A stretch of DNA of 60,000 nucleotides from contig NC_087065.1 of the NCBI RefSeq assembly GCF_963678635.1, positions 16,352,572 to 16,412,571 on the forward strand, in the 5' to 3' direction. This DNA comes from Symsagittifera roscoffensis. Lineage: Eukaryota; Xenacoelomorpha; Acoela; Convolutidae. Below the pieces are notes generated by a model, which had not been told where the DNA came from, did not search any database, and saw only the letters and a list, made by a program, of their open reading frames with translations. This document shows, piece by piece, positions 52,981-60,000 of the stretch. The translations under genes were made by a program, and so were the position numbers. How positions within the stretch are numbered: the first letter of the stretch is position 1; every line of letters begins with the position of its first letter.

Positions 52981-53960
52981 CCCGCATCCAGTTGCAAGCG
53001 TTAATAATCGTTTATATTACGATTTTAGTACCAGTCTTACTAAAATTGAGAAACAATCGATTTTAATCAATTAAAAATCGATAATATTCTCTCTTTTTAA
53101 AATCAATTTTTAATTAATTATAATCTATTATAATCGATTATAATCGATTATTTATTCGTCGATTTTTTGATACAATTATAATCGATTATAATTGATTATA
53201 ATCCATTATTTTATTCAAACTTCTAGTTCTTTAGTTTTGCACAAAAGTCCATTATAGTCGATTATTAGTTGATTATAATCCCTTTTGTTTGTCCATTTTG
53301 TCTTCGAAGTTGCATCTAAATTGCTTATATGTTACGCTTTTTGTAGACGTTGGTTCCTATGAAAAATGTGAAAAATATTTTTAATGTTTTCCAACTAATT
53401 CAAATTTATAAGTTTTTTCATTGCTTCCCCATTAGAGTTGTTTTGTGATGCATGTTTTAAGCTTTTTTAAACACCAAAACATTAGCAAATTGATTTAATT
53501 TCATGACTGATTCGGAAGATTTATTTTTCATTTACCGCAGGAACCTTTCCACTCATATGAAAGGATCTCTGTGAAACTTTTGTCTCGTGGTAAAACTTTG
53601 TGTTCAGATGAACCATAGTGTTCAAGAGATCTCTATTTTAGAGGTTTTCTTTTTGACACAAAAATAATAACCCATAAGATATAATGCGAATATAATTTTG
53701 AATTGACAAAATTTTGGCAAAATAAGAGATTATAATCGATTATAATCGATTATAATTGATTTTTAAGGGTTTTTTGTAAGAATTATAATCAATTATAATC
53801 GATTAAAAGCGATTATAATCTCTTTGAAATTATCACGATTATAATCAATTATAAATCCTTTAAACAACTAATTTTGGTAATTATAATCAATTTTAATTGT
53901 CAAAAAATCATCATAATAATCCGTTATAATCGATTACTTACGCCTAAACTTGGATGCGGG
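52981..53960. mobile_element. TIR element with TTATAATCGA subterminal arrays (980 bp)
   Basis: The ends CCCGCATCCA and TGGATGCGGG are inverted repeats continuing imperfectly for about 30 bp to AATCG, flanked by TA on both sides (52979-52980 and 53961-53962). Inside each end lies an array of ATTATAATCGATTATAATCG-type repeats (about 53055-53282 and 53723-53938). The middle has no coding frame. TA flanks would fit a Tc1/mariner-type mechanism, but I do not recognise the termini. Confidence 0.75.
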
Positions 53961-54149
53961 TAACTCTTCTGAACAGAGTATTTTGTTCGATGCGAATTTT
54001 TATCGTGGTACTTGCGTGGGGCGTGGCAAAAAAAACGTAAAATGAAAGTTATGTTCGATTTTTTTTTAATCATATAGTCTGGGCTTTCAACGAGTCGTTT
54101 TAAACACTTCAAGTCAGGTATGGGAACTTTATCTGAGTTTCATTTCATT

Positions 54150-54499
54150 ATTGTTTCGACTTTTTAAAAATTCCGTCACTTTCTTAGAAAATCAGAGCAA
54201 TAATGAAATTTTTAATATCTGTTTCGAATTTTTTAGATAAGGTAGTTTAGGGTGTTTTTTTGCTCATAAGTCGTTCCAAGTTGAAATGAGGCATGATGTT
54301 TGGTGTAATTGATACGTTACTAGACGCTAAGAACATCACTTTGAACTTAACATTGCGTGTGGGGGTAGTTTTTAAAAACAACTGAAAAAAAAATCATTAT
54401 ATATTTTTTAAAACTTTGAACTAGTGTTTTCAGAACCTATTTCAGAAATTGCAGCGCAGTTGGAAAATTCAGGGCTTAGCACTGATATGAGTTATTTTG
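54150..54499 (-). repeat. Degenerate ACAA-type element
   Basis: Starts TTGTTTCGACTTTT and ends with GCAGTTGGAAAATTCAGGGC and a decayed hairpin. The middle is poorly conserved. Confidence 0.45.
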
Positions 54500-55459
54500 T
54501 TTATGCTAGAAGCAAGTTTTCTGTTTAATTTCAGTTTGAATACAAAGAAGTGAAGCGGAGCTTCACACCACTTGCAAAGTAACCCTAAAAAGCATTGTAA
54601 GCTAACCGTCGTGAGATAAAAGTTAATAGATCGAAATAATTGTTTGCAAAAATGTAAACAAAGAAACTATGAAAACTTAAGCTTCAACTCGATTTTTTCT
54701 TAAAAAAATGATTTTTTTGATAAAGAACTAGCCAGAAAAAAACATGGTAAATGATGAATAAGCAAATATATGAAAATTTTACAAAGCGATAACTAAAGGA
54801 ACAATTATTTCTTATTTGCTAAATTTTTTCCACAATTTGTTTCCCAATTTTATTGTTGTAATGACTTTTGTTGCTTAAGCTAATGTTTTTTTTGATGTTT
54901 TAGACAAACAAATCAGCATAAACGAAAACGTACAACCTAACCTGTCTTACTTTTAAATTGTCATATGAACGTTTTTTAGACCATTTTTTCCCAAAAGAGT
55001 TACGAAACTGAAAAATAACTATAAGAGGTGAGTCTGCATTTCGCAAACACAAGCCAAATATGACTAGAAGCAGCTTTTAAAAGGTAAAAAATTTATCAAG
55101 ACATTAAACTGAAATAAAGAAGAGTTTTAAAAAAGTAAATGACCTCTACTTAAATCAAACCCCAGCACTCAGACTTCCAACAAGTAAAGTCGACTGCCCT
55201 ACACAACTGTTACACTGACGCTTTTATAAACCACATACATGTCAAGAAAAATTTGGAGAATACATTCTTCGAAACATCCAAACACTATGCGGCTAAGTCA
55301 CCAAATTAAGCGCTTTTTTACGAATTGGGATGAAGACAAATTGAACTTTGTGCACAGAGCCGAAGCTTTGCAAACATTTGAGAGAACACGACCAAAAAGC
55401 AGCTCTATCAAGTGAAATAAGAACAAGTAGAAATAAGCCTCGATATAGCAAAAAACTCG
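54500..55459. other. No recognisable gene
   Basis: AT-rich; nothing supported. Confidence 0.4.
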
Positions 55460-55541
55460 ATTATGTGTAGGATTTGAATCTGCGACCTACTGCAATCAAA
55501 AAACTTTGAGTCTAACGCACTATCCACTCAGTCACGCAAGC
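55460..55541 (-). ncRNA. tRNA-like sequence, probable SINE head
   Basis: On the minus strand GCTTGCGTGACTGAGTGGAT contains a good A box (TGACTGAGTGG), and GATTCAAATCC is a B box at the right distance; GTAGG and CCTAC could pair. The acceptor strands do not pair, so this is more likely a tRNA-derived retroposon head than a tRNA gene. Confidence 0.4.
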
Positions 55542-56449
55542 TTAACAACCGACAAACACTAGGCACGAAAAAAGGAGCTACATATGCCAATACCTTGCCC
55601 ATGCGATTCAGCAAAATGGCACCAAATACAAATAGACTCAATTTTTCATGTAATAATTTGAAACATATAAAACTGAAGGCATCCACACAAACTTTGCCTG
55701 TAACAAATTGCAAAGCTTAAAACCACATAATGTATAAGTTATGTATTTCAAAAAATTGCGAATTATATTGAGTTGAAAAATTTCTGAAATCCAGTTTTTT
55801 TAATTTGAATGTTGTTTGAAACAAATATTTTTTTTCGGCTCATTTGATGAATTAAAAATGCATCAACTGCGTTAATTTATTCCTATTCGAATGTCAAAGC
55901 ACATGCTTTCAAAAAGCTTTGAAGTTGTCCCATTATTATTGGGGTGCCGCACCATAAAAAGGCTTCTCCAATATTTGCGACTTAGGTTGGAATAAAAACA
56001 TGGCTCTTACTAACACACTCGCTACGCTATTTAAAAATGACACTACGCTCTCATGTGTAATGGTTTATGCATAAACGATGCTTCTGAAAATTCTCGCCAA
56101 ATACATAGACCCAGTAAGCTCTGAATATTTTTTTAATTTTAATTTTGTCTAGTAAGAAAATTGTATTTTTTTATTCATTGATTGAAATTAAAAACATATC
56201 CAACACAAAAATTGATTGAAAAGTTTTGAACATTTTTATCTTTCAAACTTCGAAGAAAAACTTCTAGTTAAAACATCTTCAATTTCCAGAATAAATTAAT
56301 GGTTGACCTTTATTATACAGTTAAGCCCAGTTTAAGGCATAGGGGTGAGAAAATTTTTTTTAGGAAAGATCAAAAAATAAGAAAGGGGCAAAATATAGCT
56401 CTTAAATAATAAAAAAGTGCGAAAAAAAAATTAAAAATAATAAATAGTG

Positions 56450-56526
56450 TGCTAGATGCCGGAGTCGAAAACTCAACCGCAGTATCCAAAATCGCACATC
56501 CTTGCATCTGCGCCTTGTCAGCTCAA
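56450..56526 (-). ncRNA. Second tRNA-like sequence, probable SINE head
   Basis: On the minus strand an A-box-like AAGGCGCAGATGC and a B-box-like TTTTCGACTCCGGC flank GGATGTGCGATTTTGGATAC, which resembles a tRNA anticodon arm. The stems are imperfect. Confidence 0.35.
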
Positions 56527-56589
56527 GACTAAATGAACACTAATTATCAGTTTGTTGACGTTTATAAAATCTCTTTCAAAGGTAATTAG

Positions 56590-56870
56590 TTTTTTTTCAA
56601 AATGTTTTGAAAAGTCAAAAATGAGATTTTTACTGAGCCTAAGGCTGTTTCCCATCAGAAGTAGGAGAAAACACATTTGCAGTTGGAATTGAACATCTCT
56701 ATTTGATTATACTACTCATTCAAATCTGAATTAAGTAAGGTAATCAAACAGAGATGTTCAGTCTCGCATGCAAAAGTGTTTCTCCGTTTTTTTTTTTTGA
56801 TAAAAAACAGCCGTACGCTCATTCAAAGTCCCATTTTTTGACTCTTCGAAACATTTTGAGAAACTCCATA
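56590..56870. repeat. Long inverted repeat (foldback element), arms of about 130 bp
   Basis: GAACATCTCTATTTGATTA at about 56690 pairs with TAATCAAACAGAGATGTTC at about 56741. The arms continue outward through GGAGAAA-CAC and GGCTGTTT to CAAAATGTTTTGAAAAGTCA and its inverse near 56850. No target duplication was identified. Confidence 0.7.
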
Positions 56871-57817
56871 AGGCCCAAAATTGCCAGTCAGTTACTACTT
56901 GAGTCCCTAGTGGATTCCTTCCTCAAATTGAAAATATTTACTTATTCAAGGGATACAATTACCGCTTGCTTTGTTCTTTTCAACTTATAATTTTAGTGTA
57001 GTTTTGGTAATGTATTTTTCGAGAAAATACAAAAATTCCAAAAATGGCCAATATTTTAGAAGATGGATTTTTTCTAATTTCAATATTTCTTTGCAGCAAA
57101 AATAAGGGCGTATCAACTTTGCAGACAAAATTATTACGAAATACGGTCTTGATTTCAAAAATTACAAATATTTTATTCAAGTGCAAAACTACTTTTCTAC
57201 TAAAACTTAGGGCGTAGCAACTTATCGAGAGAAACTCCAGCCATTTTTTTTTCGGTTTAACTTTTCATCTCAGATTTGGCAGGGTAGTTTTCGAAGAAAA
57301 ATCAGAGTTTCCAAACGGTCAGAAACTCAAAAACTGTAAATTTTCCAAGGCGGTTATTTTTATCAGAAAAATTTGGCAACACCAGTTCTGCAAGGAAAAC
57401 GCTCAAACTTGTTTTTAATAATTAAATACAAAGCTTCAAATTTGGCAGCGTTGAAATTTACGCGCAATTGAAATGAATGGGTTCGGCTTAATAAACGACT
57501 ACGGGATTAGTCAAACTTTCCATTAGTACCATTTTGTTGAAAATCGGCCAAGTGGTTCGCGAGAAAAATTACAAAATGCTCGAAAATTTAGTAAAGTGTC
57601 TCATCAGAAAAAAAGCCTCCATAAATTTCCGTTACACCTATTTTTTTTATCGAAACGGATTAGCCATCAATAAAACAGATACAAAAAAATAATGCTGTAC
57701 AGCAAAAGTAATCCAGGTAAAAGAAAGTGCTTAGTTGCACCAACAAACGAACATTTTGTTTGCGACTTAGGAAGGTAAAATAGCTACTGGAATATGACAC
57801 TACGCTCTGCTTGTTGT
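56871..57817. other. No recognisable gene
   Basis: AT-rich; short frames without support. TTTGCGACTTAGG near 57758 recurs near 55976 and in related form near 42960. Confidence 0.4.
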
Positions 57818-58328
57818 TCCGACTTTCGATACGAAAGTAACGGAATAATTGTGCTCCGGGTGGGTTTTTTTTTCTTCAGACAAATTTCGACTTTTTAACT
57901 AGCCATGTTTGACGGAGTTTTTTAAAAATCATTCAAAAGGAATTGTTGTCCTGAGCTTACTTTTGAAAAGATATTTTACCTGTGATCCTTTTTGGTAAAG
58001 TTATGCGGGTTTAAAGATTGCCATTTTGGGACAATTAACGCGCGACATATTTCGCGCTATTCACGCGTAAGCGGACAGTTAAACCGTCTTAAAATCGTTC
58101 CAGATTGGTTGAAAGAAGCCTATTTGCCATAATTGATGTGTTACTGTAAAAATTTATCGCTGTGTACTTTATATGCCCTGTGGGGGATGATTTTCACAAA
58201 ATAATTCAATTTTTGCAATTTTTTTTTATTTGATTTTTTTTTACATTTAATTTTTTCATGTTATTACTGTTTCATAGACCTTAAAAAGCAGTCGGAACAT
58301 TCAGGGCTTCGCCCTGATACGAGCAGTC
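57818..58328 (-). mobile_element. ACAA-flanked element, copy H8 (511 bp)
   Basis: Inverse orientation: begins TCCGACTTTCGATACG and ends with the hairpin and GCAGTC, with TTGT on both sides (57814-57817 and 58329-58332). Confidence 0.9.
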
Positions 58329-58694
58329 TTGTTCATTTTATCTTACTTTTAGCAGACGATTGTGACTTTAACTCAAAAGGTGCTTTCATAACTAATTGCA
58401 GGCATATGCATTAATAGGCAGGATGTTAGTTATTGGATCACTTTATGATTTGTTCCCTAAAGAAAAACAAACACAATCTTATAAAACCTATATAAAAGAA
58501 AACCAATTGAAATATAAGTGAGCAAACTCACAAACTTTTCCTGAAATAACAAAAAAATCAACACGGCCTATCTATGAGTATAAAAAAGATAAATACATTG
58601 ATCCGAAACTAGTCAATCGGTACAGCTGCAAAAACTTCCAAATATTCAGCGAAAATTTCCAATGATGTTCGAAATACTTACATCAATTGCGCTT

Positions 58695-58726
58695 TTGTGA
58701 TGGTTTGCTGAAACAAACCATCACAA
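58695..58726. repeat. Perfect 13-bp hairpin with 6-nt loop
   Basis: TTGTGATGGTTTG, loop CTGAAA, then CAAACCATCACAA. Confidence 0.9.
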
Positions 58727-58746
58727 ACCAAACTATAACTCAGGAC

Positions 58747-58876
58747 CAGGGGCGGATTTTCTCGAGGGTTTTCTGAAAAAGTATCAAAGGGGGGACCCTT
58801 TGGGTCGGCAGGGGGTCGAATCCCTGAGGGGAGGGGGGAGGGGGCGTCCGCCCCCCCCCCCCTAAATCCGCCCCTG
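58747..58876 (-). mobile_element. hAT-like MITE, internally deleted (130 bp)
   Basis: Both termini are intact (CAGGGGCGGATTTTCTCGAG and CTAAATCCGCCCCTG), but most of the body is lost. The 8-bp flanks do not match, so the original duplication is not visible. Confidence 0.85.
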
Positions 58877-59705
58877 AAATGATCTCTTAAGGTTATTTAT
58901 GGACAAAATTTCGTAGCCGAATGCAGCGCATTTACTCACGCAAGTTCGAAAAAATTCAATTAAAAGAATTCAATTCGACGAAATGATATTGAATTTATAT
59001 ACAATTTTCACGACTTGGTACAGATATTCACAGTAAAATTACAAAAAAAAACAACTCTGATATTTACAATCCAAATTTTTTGCGTTATTAAAAAGATATT
59101 TACAAAGAGCCATGACGAAGTTTATTTCCGATTTCATCTTCTTGGTTTTTGTACAAGAGCCATTATTCATCTACAAGCTTCTAAATCAGGAATCTCTCAT
59201 CTACTAGTGTCTTCTTGGCCAGATTTCGCTGTCCCAAAATTTCTCTAATCGGCACCATGATCTGAACAAAGAATTCAACAATTGAGATCAAAAACAAATT
59301 AGCTTCTACCAATCGATTCATTAAACAATGGGACCAAGTGAACAATCTTTTCACTGAATCAAATTAGAGAATCAGATTTGAGCATAGTATATAGTACACG
59401 AAGGCATTACTGCTTGAATTTGTCATTTACTTTTAGGGAGATTGTTTAAATAGGCCAAAAAAATAAAATTGAACCATAATAGAACACGAAGGAAGCTTAG
59501 TAATAAGAACAGTCGCGTTTTGTGAGACTAGCACAGAAAATTCCGTTCAGTCATCTTGGCAAAAAGAAACGAAAAAAATTTTTATACAGGGGACGTGGTA
59601 CAAAATTCCTGAGCTAATTATTCAGTATATTATCAAACAAATTGTCTCTACTGGGGTATTCGCTCTATATCGATCCGCATTTTTCTCGACATCGAAATAA
59701 TAATT
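58877..59705. other. No recognisable gene
   Basis: AT-rich; a 77-codon frame at 59015-59248 shows no domain. Confidence 0.4.
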
Positions 59706-60000
59706 ACACAGAGGTAAAGATGCACTTCGCATACACAAGTAAAAAATATGACCGATAACACAACTGGGAAAAAATGTTTGAGTAAAAGTTTGTACATAAT
59801 TTCTTACGTTTGTACTAAAAACATAATTTCTTACGTCGGTACGCCAATTATGAGTCTACATAATTTCTAAGTGACGCCAGCCAATTATGACGCATTAGCA
59901 GTAATAGTCAATTTGAAAAAAAAACCAACTAACATGCCTCAATTTATAGAGCGGACGCATTTTAACTAGTAGTAGAAAAAGTTCATTAAAAATATCCGAC
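59706..60000 (+). repeat. Dispersed repeat family B, copy 2 (runs off the window)
   Basis: It aligns with 42526-42762. It has an extra short tandem of ACATAATTTCTTACG near 59798-59850 that copy 1 lacks. Confidence 0.8.

Overview
This window looks like intron-rich, repeat-laden nuclear DNA from an invertebrate animal. It is AT-rich, has canonical GT-AG introns in a gene for a type I membrane receptor, carries Ty3/gypsy LTR retrotransposons, and holds many short non-autonomous DNA elements. I see no bacterial operons, rRNA or CRISPR. The species cannot be named from the sequence alone.

The main host gene lies on the minus strand, from 47525 down to 29876. Ten exons join with every splice phase matching. 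They encode a signal peptide, four fibronectin-type-III-like modules, an acidic stalk, one transmembrane helix, and a tyrosine-rich cytoplasmic tail ending in a PDZ-ligand-like motif. The tail sits on two exons beyond an intron of about 8.9 kb. Reading through that intron's donor gives a stop right after the transmembrane exon, so a tailless form of 507 residues is possible next to the 602-residue form. The introns are full of mobile elements, including a complete but decayed LTR retrotransposon (32166-37109). On the opposite strand inside the big intron there may also be a separate transcription unit: TATA box, ATG-free leader, splice donor, and a reading frame interrupted by a hAT-like element (38247-39205).

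Layout: 1-360, 3' end of an unidentified coding exon. 415-4394, two copies of a dispersed repeat, the second split by a CCCGGG-ended element. 4395-8640, decayed elements and a GC-richer coding-like relic. 8644-19235, two long duplicated blocks separated by satellite arrays of about 365 bp. 19667-26816, a full-length but frameshifted Ty3/gypsy element (minus strand, TSD GGGGT). 27123-29603, a mariner-like palindromic element and a cluster of ACAA-flanked elements. 29876-47525, the receptor gene. 49004-60000, further CCCGGG, ACAA-flanked, foldback and TTATAATCGA-array elements plus tRNA-like SINE heads.

The window preserves several filled/empty site pairs and nested insertions, which allow relative dating. 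The hAT-like insertion predates the 8.6-19.2 kb duplication. The ACAA-flanked element and the CCCGGG-ended element came later, each with its pre-insertion allele still present elsewhere in the window.
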